A stretch of 64,000 bases of DNA, from NCBI RefSeq assembly GCF_900289145.1, contig NZ_OKQO01000004.1, positions 248,001-312,000 of the forward strand. The letters are read 5' to 3'. Below are positions 9,274-17,711 of the stretch, one piece after another; positions within the stretch are counted from its first letter, which is position 1, and every line of letters starts with the position of its first letter. The translations under genes and the position numbers were made by a program. Origin of the DNA: Neobittarella massiliensis (ex Bilen et al. 2018) (lineage in GTDB: Bacteria > Bacillota > Clostridia > Oscillospirales > Ruminococcaceae). The notes under the pieces were generated by a model. That model was not told the DNA's origin, did no database searches, and worked only from the letters and a program-made list of their open reading frames with translations.

Positions 9274-9803
9274 ACACCACGGCAGTGATCTACAAGAGCC
9301 GTTACGGCAGTACGCGCCGCTATGCCAGCTATATCGCCCAGGAGTTGGGCGCCGACCTGTACAGCTGGGAGCAGATCGATGCCGGCCAGCTGCTGGAGTA
9401 CGAGAAACTGGTATTCGGCGGTGGGCTGTATGCTGGAAAAATGGCCGGAATAGGAAAGATCAAAAAATACCTGCCCCAGCTGTGGGGCAAAAAGATGGCT
9501 GCCTTTACAGTGGGCCTGACCCCCTGTAGCGATGCCGGCTACTATCGGCAGGTAGACAGCCACAACTTTAATTCCGAGATGCGGGCCGCCATTCGGGTGT
9601 TTCACTACAGCGGCAATTTGGAGTACGACCAGCTGGTCTTTTCTCATCGGCTGCTCATCGGCCTTTTGCGGCGGGGTCTTCAGAAAAAGGGCAGTGATGA
9701 CCACACCTCTGCTGATGAGGGTCTGTTGACCGCGCTAGATCGGCACGAGGACTGTGTGGATGTCGACCAGACGGTGGAGCTGCTGACGTATATGCAGGAA
9801 TAG
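9270..9803 (+). CDS. Flavodoxin-domain protein (HemG-like)
   Basis: 177 residues. The N-terminus AVIYKSRYGSTRRYASYIA is the flavodoxin FMN phosphate-binding loop (xYxSxxGST). A second FMN-contact region lies at VFGGGLYAGKM. It resembles flavodoxin-like menaquinone-dependent protoporphyrinogen oxidase relatives in size. No heme gene is adjacent, so the electron partner is unknown. Last gene of the operon, ending in a strong terminator. Confidence 0.75.
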   Translation: MNTTAVIYKSRYGSTRRYASYIAQELGADLYSWEQIDAGQLLEYEKLVFGGGLYAGKMAGIGKIKKYLPQLWGKKMAAFTVGLTPCSDAGYYRQVDSHNFNSEMRAAIRVFHYSGNLEYDQLVFSHRLLIGLLRRGLQKKGSDDHTSADEGLLTALDRHEDCVDVDQTVELLTYMQE

Positions 9804-9836
9804 AGTATCGGCTGGAAAACAGCTTTTGGAAGTGAA

Positions 9837-9866
9837 CGCGCCCGGATGAGACCGGGCGCGCTTTTT
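9837..9866 (+). terminator. Intrinsic terminator
   Basis: The 9-bp GC stem CGCGCCCGG/CCGGGCGCG is followed by CTTTTT, ending the CPBP-tadA-flavodoxin operon. Confidence 0.9.
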
Positions 9867-9883
9867 GGTATAGAAGAGACCGT

Positions 9884-10519
9884 ATGACAGTAGAGTTCAG
9901 ATCGCTGGCCCGCGGCGATTACCGTGCTGCGCAAGCGATGATCGTGCCGGGCGCACACCTGGACTGGTGCACCAAAAATGCAGTGGAGCTGTGGGTGTAC
10001 AGCCGCTACTTCTGATGGCTGGAGATGACGCGCGCCACCAAGGCGATCGGTGTATACATCGACGAAAAGCTGGTGGGCGTACTGCTGGCGGATATAGAAG
10101 GGCAGCCAAAACTGGGAGTGCCGGTACTGTATGGGGTACTGGTAGAGGTAAAGGTGAAGGCGGTGTCGCTGCTGTTATAAGTGTTTTACAGCGGGCACGC
10201 AGACCTGTACGACACGGCGAACGAGGAGATGCTCCGATCCTTTCAAGAGCGCTGTACACCGCAGGGGGAGATCGGCTTTTTGCCGTTGACCCCGCACAAT
10301 AGACAGTGGTATAGAAACGTTGCTGCTGCGTGCGTTAGAGCAAAAAGAGCAGGGGAATAAGATCCACCTCTTTACAGATTCGGGCTGTACATACCAGTTT
10401 TACGCGTACTGGGGATCTTGCCGGGCGGGGACGCGGGAGATCGTGCTGGGCCTGAGTGGCAGGAGCAGCAGCGCTCTTGTTACTTGTATCACAAGCAGCT
10501 GTGGGTAGATCTCATATAA
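9884..10519 (+). pseudogene. Decayed GNAT acetyltransferase
   Basis: The ATG at 9884 opens a frame that stops after 43 codons (TGA 10013-10015). Readable family segments continue in shifting frames: VYIDEKLVGVLLADIEG in the first frame, GDRLFAVDPA near 10265-10300 in a second, and GIETLLLRALEQKEQGNK with HLFTDSGCTYQFY (10309-10420) in a third. A C-terminal CYLYHKQL piece lies at about 10475-10500 in yet another frame. The order and motifs match a GNAT N-acetyltransferase whose reading frame has at least two internal stops and several frameshifts. Confidence 0.8.
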
Positions 10520-10560
10520 ACAGACAGATTTTAATAGGTATGACACCCGATATACAGCGA

Positions 10561-10597
10561 GACCGGGCGGAGCATCATAGCTCCGTCCGGTCTTTAT
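10561..10597 (+). terminator. Hairpin, probable terminator
   Basis: Stem GACCGGGCGGAGC with GCTCCGTCCGGTC (one mismatch) and loop ATCATA, followed by a short TTTA on the plus strand. It lies between the dead acetyltransferase and the convergent kinase gene. Confidence 0.55.
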
Positions 10598-10647
10598 GCA
10601 TGTGGAATACTGTTTCGCTGTATGAGGTATTGTGGGGCACCGGGGAG

Positions 10648-11580
10648 TCAGACTCTGCCGTAGTGCTCTTTTACCAGCTGCTCAATGGTAGACAGATCGC
10701 AAATGCCGCCGCGGGGACCAAATACGGTGATGGCTCTGGCGGCTGCCGCATTGGCAAAACGCGCACAGTCATCCAGCGGATAGTCGTGCAGCATGCGGTA
10801 GACAAAGCTGGCGTTGAAGGTGTCACCAGCACCGGTAGTGTCGATCGGTTTGGTGGGGATACCGGCTACCCGATAGCTTTTTTCGGGGGTGTGTACTTCA
10901 CAGCCGTCGGCACCCAAGGTAATAACGACGACCTCGACCCCGTAACCAAAGAGCGTTTGCAGGCACTCCTCTTTTGACTGCTGTTTGCGAAAAGCGTCGA
11001 ACCCCTGATCGTTAAAAGAGAGCGTATTGGCGCGGGTGATGTAGGTGAGGTCGTTATCCTCCTCTACCAGACCCTCCACATCCAAAAACAGTTTACAGCC
11101 GTTGGCTTTGGCCTCATCTAAAACGGCAGGAGCATTTTCGATCTGCTGCAGTGTGCGGATAATGGTATAGATATAGGTGGCCCCATTTAACAGCTGCTGA
11201 TGGCGGGGCGTTATGATGCGAGGCGCGCGCTTTGTATCTACCACGCACACCACTCGCTCACCTTCTTGGGTGACGATGATACATTTGGGGTCGGCCATCT
11301 GCTCGTCGAGCATGACGTAGTCGACGTTCATGCCCGATTTGCGGATCTCCTCCTTGATGTGGCGGCAGACCGGGCTGTCGCTCTGGGCGTCGATAAGATA
11401 GGTCTGGTGACCGTAGCCGGCCATCACTCCACCGGCGTTGGGCACCATCCCCCCCACCAGGCTCCCCTGGGGCACCAGCATCATCTTGTCTCCCATCTGG
11501 CCCCAGCGGTTGGTCTCGTAGTACTCGTCCATGCAGGCTTCGCCGATGAACACTACATAGCGGTCGTTTTTATCGCTCAT
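10648..11580 (-). CDS. PfkB-family sugar/nucleoside kinase, copy 2
   Basis: 310 residues of the ribokinase fold. The C-terminal signature IDTTGAGDTFNASF contains the anion hole and catalytic Asp (GAGD). The N-terminal GGMVPNAGGVMAGYG is the substrate-side glycine motif. It phosphorylates a sugar or nucleoside hydroxyl with ATP; the substrate cannot be named. It lies downstream of an ADP-ribosylglycohydrolase. An identical gene order (hydrolase then kinase) is repeated upstream, so the kinase probably handles the ribosyl product of that hydrolase. That coupling is inference. The ATG at 11580 has AGAGAGG upstream. Confidence 0.85.
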   Translation of the reverse strand: MSDKNDRYVVFIGEACMDEYYETNRWGQMGDKMMLVPQGSLVGGMVPNAGGVMAGYGHQTYLIDAQSDSPVCRHIKEEIRKSGMNVDYVMLDEQMADPKCIIVTQEGERVVCVVDTKRAPRIITPRHQQLLNGATYIYTIIRTLQQIENAPAVLDEAKANGCKLFLDVEGLVEEDNDLTYITRANTLSFNDQGFDAFRKQQSKEECLQTLFGYGVEVVVITLGADGCEVHTPEKSYRVAGIPTKPIDTTGAGDTFNASFVYRMLHDYPLDDCARFANAAAARAITVFGPRGGICDLSTIEQLVKEHYGRV

Positions 11581-11636
11581 AGATCTCTTGCCTCTCTTAT
11601 GAAAAGAAGTATTGGGGTAAAAAGGGGCGCCTGCTC

Positions 11637-11672
11637 AAAAGATACCCGGCCCTGTGTATTGGGCCGGGTATC
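11637..11672 (-). terminator. Intra-operon terminator/attenuator hairpin
   Basis: A perfect 12-bp stem GATACCCGGCCC/GGGCCGGGTATC, followed on the minus strand by TTTT. It lies between the second hydrolase gene and the last kinase gene and may reduce expression of the latter. Confidence 0.6.
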
Positions 11673-11711
11673 CCGGTAGCGGGCGCGCCCGCATACATGT
11701 GTAGGGTAAGT

Positions 11712-12728
11712 TTAGTCGATCAGCGCGTCAAGGGCTTTGGCGGTCCCCTCAAGATCGAACTTGTTGACCCGATCGATGGTGGTTAGGTAGTGAGCCGGCA
11801 GCGCATCGATACCGGCATAGGCACCGGCGATAGAACCGACGATGGTGGCCACAGTATCGGTGTCGTCGCCCATGTTGACAGCGGCCAGGATAGCCTCGAC
11901 CGGATCGCCTTTGGCGGCAATGAGCAGGCCAAACGCCGCGGGCACTGCCTCGTTGGCGCGCAGGCCACAGCCGATGATGGCGGCGATCTCACGCATGGCA
12001 TCCTCTAAGCTCTCGCTCTGCATGGCGATGGAGACGGCCAGCTTGATGCGCTTTTCGACCGAGGCGCCAGCCAGCCGCTTGCCGACTTTGCCGCCTTTTT
12101 CGTAGCCCACACGGGCGCCGTACAGGCCGGCCTCAACGATGCTAAACAGGTCGGCGTCGTCCTCCATGGCTTTGGCACAGGCGGCTGCTACCGCGCAGCC
12201 GGCAGACAGTGCGATATCGTTGCCGTGGGTGGGCATGCACATGGTGATGGCATCGTCGATGGCAGCATCCAGGTCGCCGGGATGGATGTAGCCGACCGCT
12301 TCGATCTTCATGGCCGAACCGTTAGAGGCCTTGGCGTTGTCGCAGGCCAAGAAGGGGTAGGGACCCTGTACCGGATGGCCCTGCAGGGCATAAACGGCAG
12401 CTTTGGTGGTGGGGCCGGCAAAGGCCTCAAAGTAGCGGGGGTCGGCCGCCCAGTCGAGCAGAGCATCAGAGGCGGTCTTGTCGTTGATGACGCCTTTGTT
12501 TTTGATGATGGCCAATGCGGTGTAATACGCAAGCGAGAAGTCGTCGCTGACAAGGCCGGCCTCGGCGCCGCGGGCAAAGGTGTCTTCCGGTGCCTGGCGG
12601 AAATCGCGTACAAAGCCGCCGAAATACTCTTTGATCAGGTCCATAGATCTGGTCTCGGTGACGGTGCCGATCGAATCAGCCGCAGCAGCCAGTGTGAGGC
12701 CGCCTAAAATTCTCTTATAACGCTCCAT
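11712..12728 (-). CDS. ADP-ribosylglycohydrolase family protein, copy 2
   Basis: 338 residues. The family's metal-binding elements can be seen: an N-terminal ADSIGTVTE, the SDD motif in VSDDFSLAYYTA (T/S-D-D ligands), and C-terminal GDDTDTVATIVGSIAGAY. These enzymes cut ADP-ribosyl or related N-ribosyl bonds using Mg. It is paralogous to the gene at 13869-14891. The glycine normally preceding the N-terminal Asp is Ala here (AAAAD). ATG 12728 follows AGGAGG. It sits between two PfkB kinases, which suggests a salvage route rather than protein de-ADP-ribosylation. That role is inference. Confidence 0.85.
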   Translation of the reverse strand: MERYKRILGGLTLAAAADSIGTVTETRSMDLIKEYFGGFVRDFRQAPEDTFARGAEAGLVSDDFSLAYYTALAIIKNKGVINDKTASDALLDWAADPRYFEAFAGPTTKAAVYALQGHPVQGPYPFLACDNAKASNGSAMKIEAVGYIHPGDLDAAIDDAITMCMPTHGNDIALSAGCAVAAACAKAMEDDADLFSIVEAGLYGARVGYEKGGKVGKRLAGASVEKRIKLAVSIAMQSESLEDAMREIAAIIGCGLRANEAVPAAFGLLIAAKGDPVEAILAAVNMGDDTDTVATIVGSIAGAYAGIDALPAHYLTTIDRVNKFDLEGTAKALDALID

Positions 12729-12808
12729 AATCGTGTTCCTCCTGAAATATTAAATATTACGGTTGTATGTGTAGCAGCCGTCGCCGGCTGCCCGTGCGCA
12801 AAACAGTT

Positions 12809-13735
12809 TTACTGTTGGCCATAAGACTGCATAAAGTCCTGTACGGTAGCCACATCAGTCACCCCGCCCTGGGGGCCAAGCTGAGTTACGGCCCGCGCCG
12901 CGGCGGCAGCGGCGAATACGGCCGCCTTTTTCAGGCACATGCCCTGCAGCAGCCCGTAGACAAAGCTGGCGTTGAAGGTGTCGCCAGCCCCGGTGGTGTC
13001 GATCGCCTTGACCGGAAAAGCGGGGTAGTCAAACAACATATCTTTAGAGTAGACGCTGCCGCCCTTACTGCCTTTGGTGATGACCACCAGCTTGGCGCCG
13101 TTTTCCAGCAGTGTCTTGCAGTAGATGAGCTCGTCTTTGCCGCCCGAGAGCACCTCGAAATCGTGGTCATTGACAAAGATGATATCGCACAGCGGCAGGT
13201 ATTTCTGATGGATCTCGTCGGGCTGATAGCTCTCCATATCCACGCAGACCGTGGCCCCGCACGCCTTGGCTTTGGTGATGACTTCATAGCCGTTTTCAAT
13301 GCCCTCGATCTGGTCGAGGGTGGTGTAGATATAGGCCGCTCCACAGAGCCCCTCGATCTGCTCAGGGGTGAAGGAAAAGCGCTCGTGCTCCTCGGGAATG
13401 CCCACAAAAATGGTGCGCTCGCCGTCGACCAGATAGATGTTGCAGACGCAGGCAGTATAATTTTTATCCTGCCGGTAATAGGCCATATCCACCCCGCCGG
13501 CTTTGAGCGTATCGAGTACGAACTGACCGTCGGGGGTGGTGTCGACCATGCCCATAAGATAGGTGTGGGCACCGTAACCGGCCAGCACATTGCAGGCGTT
13601 AGAGACCAGACCACCCACATATTTGCCAATGGGCCGGGCCACGATCTGCACGCCCAGTTTGGGCCAGTGGGGAAGCGTAAAGTAGTTGTCTACTCCGCCG
13701 CTGCCCACACAGATGACGTATTGTTCTTTTTGCAT
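12809..13735 (-). CDS. PfkB-family sugar/nucleoside kinase, copy 1
   Basis: 308 residues, ribokinase fold, with GGLVSNACNVLAGYG near residue 40 and the ATP/catalytic motif IDTTGAGDTFNASF near 245. It is related to the kinase at 10648-11580 and follows an ADP-ribosylglycohydrolase in the same orientation, 133 bp downstream. A hairpin (about 12771-12790) follows the gene. Substrate unknown; a ribose- or nucleoside-type sugar is likely from the neighbours. Confidence 0.85.
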   Translation of the reverse strand: MQKEQYVICVGSGGVDNYFTLPHWPKLGVQIVARPIGKYVGGLVSNACNVLAGYGAHTYLMGMVDTTPDGQFVLDTLKAGGVDMAYYRQDKNYTACVCNIYLVDGERTIFVGIPEEHERFSFTPEQIEGLCGAAYIYTTLDQIEGIENGYEVITKAKACGATVCVDMESYQPDEIHQKYLPLCDIIFVNDHDFEVLSGGKDELIYCKTLLENGAKLVVITKGSKGGSVYSKDMLFDYPAFPVKAIDTTGAGDTFNASFVYGLLQGMCLKKAAVFAAAAAARAVTQLGPQGGVTDVATVQDFMQSYGQQ

Positions 13736-13756
13736 ATAATAACCCTCACTTTCGTC

Positions 13757-13791
13757 TGTGTAGCGCGGGGTATGCCCCCGCTATGCACACA
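13757..13791 (-). other. Imperfect inverted repeat between hydrolase and kinase genes
   Basis: TGTGTAGCG and CGCTATGCACACA flank a GGGG/CCCC core, giving a long interrupted stem without a T run. It may be an mRNA processing or stabilising structure in the operon. Confidence 0.35.
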
Positions 13792-13868
13792 GAGTCAGTA
13801 ACTGTCACCATTTTTAAAGTAGCCGCCTTTTTGCCGCTGCAACCAGACATTGGGGCAAAGCTCATCCA

Positions 13869-14891
13869 CTATAAGAGCTCCTCTATCTGCCGGGCCAAAC
13901 CGCGCAGATCAAATTTGTTTTTCTCCTCGATGAGGTCGAGGTAGCGTTCCGGCACACCGGCAGTGCCGGCATAAGTACCGGCGATACAGCCGGCGATGCA
14001 GGCGATAGTATCGGTGTCACCACCGATGTTGGCGCCGCCATATACCGTTTTCATCACGTCGCCCCCGGCAGATACGAACAGGCCAAAAGCGGCAGGTACC
14101 GCCTCAACGGTCATCAGGCCGTTGCCGATGATATCGCGTACCTCGCACATGCCTTTCTCCCAGTCGCCGCCGGCTTTCATACCGATAGAGGCCGCCAGCC
14201 AAATGCGCTTTTCGACCGAGGGGCCAGCTGCCTGATCGCCGACCTTACCGCCCAGTTCCATACCGCGGCGGGCGCCGTACAGGCCGGCTTCCACCATCTC
14301 GTAGATACCGGCAGCCGGGTCGAGCCCCTTGGCCACGGCGGCGGCTACGGCGCAGGCACCCGAGAGCGAGATATCACTGCGGTGAGTGGGCAGGCAGACG
14401 GTGATGGCATCGTCGATGGCCCGGTCGATATCGCCGCCGGAGAACAGACCCATGGGGCCGATCTTCATGGCCGCACCGTTGGTGGCTTTGCCGTTATCTG
14501 CCGCCGGAGTGATAGCGCCGGGCTTTTTCTCCACTTTTTTCCCCTTCATGGCCTCGATGGCAGCGCGGGTGGTGGGGCCGACATTATAGTCGAAGTACTC
14601 GGGGTACTCGCACCATTTGAGTAGTGCCTTCTGGGCGGCTTCGGTGGTGGCGTGGCCGCCGTTTTCAGCAATTGCCTGTGCGGTGAAATAGGCCAGCGAG
14701 AAGTCGTCGGTGACCATACCGGCAGCGGCGCCGTGGGCCCAGGTGTCGAGCGGCGAATCTAAAAACTCGGTCACATAGCCGCCAAAATCGCGCAGGATCA
14801 TGGCGGTGGAGCGCTCCTCGGTGGGGGCACCCATACTGTCGCCCATAGCGCCACCTATCAGGTTGCCCAGTATCTTGTCGTACCTTGTCAT
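13869..14891 (-). CDS. ADP-ribosylglycohydrolase family protein, copy 1
   Basis: About 340 residues. It has the typical N-terminal GGAMGDSMGAPTEE, the metal motif VTDDFSLAYFTA and the C-terminal GGDTDTIACIAGCIAGTY, so all family ligand regions are intact. ATG 14891 is chosen because GAGAGGAG precedes it; the frame extends upstream to 14951 without a start signal. First gene of a four-gene minus-strand operon (hydrolase, kinase, hydrolase, kinase), divergent from the ydjI-like operon. Confidence 0.88.
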   Translation of the reverse strand: MTRYDKILGNLIGGAMGDSMGAPTEERSTAMILRDFGGYVTEFLDSPLDTWAHGAAAGMVTDDFSLAYFTAQAIAENGGHATTEAAQKALLKWCEYPEYFDYNVGPTTRAAIEAMKGKKVEKKPGAITPAADNGKATNGAAMKIGPMGLFSGGDIDRAIDDAITVCLPTHRSDISLSGACAVAAAVAKGLDPAAGIYEMVEAGLYGARRGMELGGKVGDQAAGPSVEKRIWLAASIGMKAGGDWEKGMCEVRDIIGNGLMTVEAVPAAFGLFVSAGGDVMKTVYGGANIGGDTDTIACIAGCIAGTYAGTAGVPERYLDLIEEKNKFDLRGLARQIEELL

Positions 14892-15103
14892 TGTTACAAG
14901 ACTCCTCTCTGCTCGCAGATGGGGCCGGCCACCCAGCCGGCCCAAACGCATTGTCTACCACCAGTATAGCACACCCCACCCGCAGCCGCATATGCACAGC
15001 TGTGCCACATTTGGGGTAGGGGTTGTCGGCAAAATCAACAAAATCAGCGGCCGAAAAAGTTTTATTTGACGAATACAAATCTATCGGAGCAGACGCATAT
15101 CTG

Positions 15104-15112
15104 TGTTATAAT
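15104..15112 (+). promoter_or_regulatory. Extended -10 promoter of the ydjI-like operon
   Basis: TGTTATAAT is a perfect extended -10 element (TGnTATAAT). No good -35 is spaced 17 bp away, but a TTGACG lies further upstream at 15066. It is about 70 bp before the start codon. Confidence 0.6.
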
Positions 15113-15180
15113 GTGGATGTCTACAGATTTTTCGACGCCGAGCGACAGCTCGCGCGCATAAACGAAGGAGGAAACAGGCT

Positions 15181-16518
15181 ATGGGCATTATTAAAGCAGC
15201 CATGAATGCCATCGGCGGCGGTTTAGCCGACCAGTGGTTAGAGGTATACGAGGCCTATGATATGGGCGATGATACCGTGATGTCGCCTGGTGTAAAGGTG
15301 CGTCAGGGCGACCGGAGAGACCAGAATTATAAAGGGACTGCCGACCTGATCTCCAACGGGTCCATCATCCAGGTGAACCAAAACCAGTTCATGCTGCTGG
15401 TAGATGGCGGCAAAGTAGTGGACTACACCGCTGAGCCCGGTTACTATAAGGTGGATAACTCCTCGGCTCCTTCGCTGTTTAACGGGCAGTTTGGCGAGGC
15501 GCTCAAAGAGACTTTTGAGCGGGTGAAGTTCGGCGGCGTGAGCCCCCTGCAGCAAAAGGTGTATTTCATCAACCTACAGGAGATCAAAAATATTGCCTTC
15601 GGCACCGTCAACCCCATCAATTATTTCGATAACTTCTATGGCGCCGAACTGTTTTTGCGGGCCCATGGATTCTTCTCTATCAAGATAACCGACCCACTCA
15701 AGTTCTACGCTGAGGCCATCCCCCGCAACGCCGCTAAAGTGGACATCACCGATATCCACAAGCTGTACCTGTCGGAGTTCCTCACCGCTCTGCAGACCTC
15801 CATCAACCAGATGTCGGCCGATGGGGAGCGCATCTCCTTTGTGGCCTCCAAGGGACAGCAGTTAGCCAATTACATGTCCACCGTGCTGGACGACGACTGG
15901 AACGAAAAGCGCGGTATGATCGTCGAGAGCGTGGGCATCAGCTCTATCTCGTACGATGAGGACTCGAAAAAACTCATCAATCAGCGCAATCAGGGCGCTA
16001 TGCTCGCCGACGCCAGCATTCGTGAGGGCTATGTACAGGGAGCCATGGCCCGCGGTATGGAGGCTGCCGGCAGCAACTCCGCCGGTGCGGCGGCTGCCTT
16101 TATGGGTATGGGCATGGGGTCGCAGGTAGGCGGTGGCTTTGTGGGTGCTGCCTCGGCCTCCAACCAGGCACAGATGCAGCGCCAGCAGCCCGAGCCAGCT
16201 GCAGCTAGCGGGGCTGAACCGACTCCCTCCCCAGTTCCAACCCCAACACCAGCCCCAGCGGGTTGGACCTGCCCGGCCTGCGGTGAAAAAGATAATGGCG
16301 GAAAATTCTGTCAGAACTGCGGAGCCGCCAAGCCGGCTCCGGCGGCGGTGTGGACCTGCCCGGCCTGCGGACAACAGGAGAACAAGGGGAAATTCTGCTC
16401 GAATTGTGGCGCTAAACGGCCAGAGGGCCCAGAACCTGGTACGGTGTGCCCTGACTGCGGTTGGCAGGGAGAACAGCCAGTTAAATTCTGTCCGGAATGC
16501 GGTAAAAAGCTGCAGTAA
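15181..16518 (+). CDS. ydjI: SPFH-domain protein with C-terminal zinc ribbons (YdjI family)
   Basis: 445 residues. Residues about 1-300 match the SPFH/virion-core-like family of Bacillus YdjI (MGIIKAAMNAIGG start, DQWLEVYE, SVGISSISYDEDSKK). A Gly/Ala-rich and Pro-rich linker follows. Three double-CxxC zinc ribbons close the protein: CPACGEKDNGGKFCQNCG, CPACGQQENKGKFCSNCG and CPDCG with CPECG. SPFH proteins assemble on membranes, and YdjI is linked to envelope stress in Bacillus. ATG 15181 has GGAGG 7 bp upstream. The operon partners below are the same families as ydjG and ydjH. Confidence 0.85.
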   Translation: MGIIKAAMNAIGGGLADQWLEVYEAYDMGDDTVMSPGVKVRQGDRRDQNYKGTADLISNGSIIQVNQNQFMLLVDGGKVVDYTAEPGYYKVDNSSAPSLFNGQFGEALKETFERVKFGGVSPLQQKVYFINLQEIKNIAFGTVNPINYFDNFYGAELFLRAHGFFSIKITDPLKFYAEAIPRNAAKVDITDIHKLYLSEFLTALQTSINQMSADGERISFVASKGQQLANYMSTVLDDDWNEKRGMIVESVGISSISYDEDSKKLINQRNQGAMLADASIREGYVQGAMARGMEAAGSNSAGAAAAFMGMGMGSQVGGGFVGAASASNQAQMQRQQPEPAAASGAEPTPSPVPTPTPAPAGWTCPACGEKDNGGKFCQNCGAAKPAPAAVWTCPACGQQENKGKFCSNCGAKRPEGPEPGTVCPDCGWQGEQPVKFCPECGKKLQ

Positions 16519-16531
16519 CTATAAATGGCGT

Positions 16532-16570
16532 AAAATGGGCGCCAGCCGAATGGCGGCTGGCGCCCATTTT
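16532..16570 (+). terminator. Strong hairpin between ydjI- and ydjG-like genes
   Basis: A perfect 17-bp stem AAAATGGGCGCCAGCCG/CGGCTGGCGCCCATTTT with loop AATGG. It ends in TTTT, so it probably acts as a partial terminator lowering downstream expression. The next ribosome-binding site starts 10 bp later. Confidence 0.75.
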
Positions 16571-16595
16571 GAGGAAAAGAGGAGGTGTATGCGCT

Positions 16596-17711
16596 GTGCA
16601 GACGGTCACCTATGACTGCCCCAATTGCGGGGCGGGACTCACCTTTAACAGCGACACCCAGAAGTTCGACTGTAAATTCTGCCTGAGCAGCTTTACAGTT
16701 GAGCAGATGGACGAGATCTATAAAAAGAAGAAAGAGGGGGAGGTGCCCGACCCTCTGGCCGACGAAGGCGAGACCGAGAGCGGCCAACCAGTGGTGGACG
16801 AGACCCCCAAAAGTGGCGGTGAAGAACAGGATTATGCCTCCCAGATGCGCGTGTGGAGCTGTAACAGCTGTGGGGCACAGATACTGGCAGATGAGAATAC
16901 CGCCGCCACGTTTTGCCCCTATTGCCAAAACCCCACCGTTATACCCGGCCAGGTACAGGGCAAATTCGCGCCCAAACAGATCCTGCCTTTTCGGCTAAAG
17001 GCCGATGCCGCGCAGGATGCGCTACAACGCCTTTGTAAAAAGCGCCCACTGCTGCCTGGTGACTTTAAAAAGACACATCAAATAGAAAAACTCACCGGCA
17101 TCTACACGCCGTTTTGGCTGTACGACTGTGCGGCCGACGCCTCACTGCAGGCCAGAGCTGAGCGGGTGCAGCACTGGTCAGATTCCAACTACCGCTACAC
17201 CAAGACAGATGTGTATTCCATAATCCGCGGCGGTCAGCTGCAATTTGAAGATCTGCCGGTAGACGGTTCGAAAAAGATGGACAATGCGCTGATGGACGGT
17301 ATGGAACCGTTTGATTTTGGTCAGCTCAAACCTTTCTCGATGGCCTATTTGTCGGGATACCTGGCCGAGCGCTACGATGAAGATGCCCAACAGCTGTATC
17401 CGCGGGTACGCGACCGGGTGACATCCACCAGCCAGCAGCTGCTCAAAGACACGATCATGGGCTATGCGGCGGTGCAGGTGTCCTCGGCCAATACCCAGAT
17501 CAAGCAGATCCACGCCGACTACGTGATGCTGCCGGTGTGGATGCTCAACACCCGCTATAAAGGCGAGACCTACACATTTGCCATGAACGGCCAGACTGGT
17601 AAAATGGTAGGGCGGCTGCCCCTCAGTAAAAAGCGTATGCTGGCCTGGTTTGCCGGTGTCTCGGCGGTGGTATTTGGCCTGATCATGCTGGGGGGAGGGC
17701 TGCTTTTATGA
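16596..17711 (+). CDS. ydjG: Zinc-ribbon membrane-anchored protein (YdjG-like)
   Basis: 371 residues. A TFIIB-type zinc ribbon at the N-terminus (CPNCG, CKFC) and a second ribbon near residue 90-115 (CNSCG, CPYC) precede a mixed alpha/beta body. A single C-terminal membrane helix (AWFAGVSAVVFGLIMLGG) ends the protein. GTG 16596 is chosen because AGGAGGTG lies 8 bp upstream; the ATG at 16589 is in another frame. The stop overlaps the next start (ATGA). The family assignment comes from domain order and neighbours; molecular function is unknown. Confidence 0.75.
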   Translation: MQTVTYDCPNCGAGLTFNSDTQKFDCKFCLSSFTVEQMDEIYKKKKEGEVPDPLADEGETESGQPVVDETPKSGGEEQDYASQMRVWSCNSCGAQILADENTAATFCPYCQNPTVIPGQVQGKFAPKQILPFRLKADAAQDALQRLCKKRPLLPGDFKKTHQIEKLTGIYTPFWLYDCAADASLQARAERVQHWSDSNYRYTKTDVYSIIRGGQLQFEDLPVDGSKKMDNALMDGMEPFDFGQLKPFSMAYLSGYLAERYDEDAQQLYPRVRDRVTSTSQQLLKDTIMGYAAVQVSSANTQIKQIHADYVMLPVWMLNTRYKGETYTFAMNGQTGKMVGRLPLSKKRMLAWFAGVSAVVFGLIMLGGGLLL

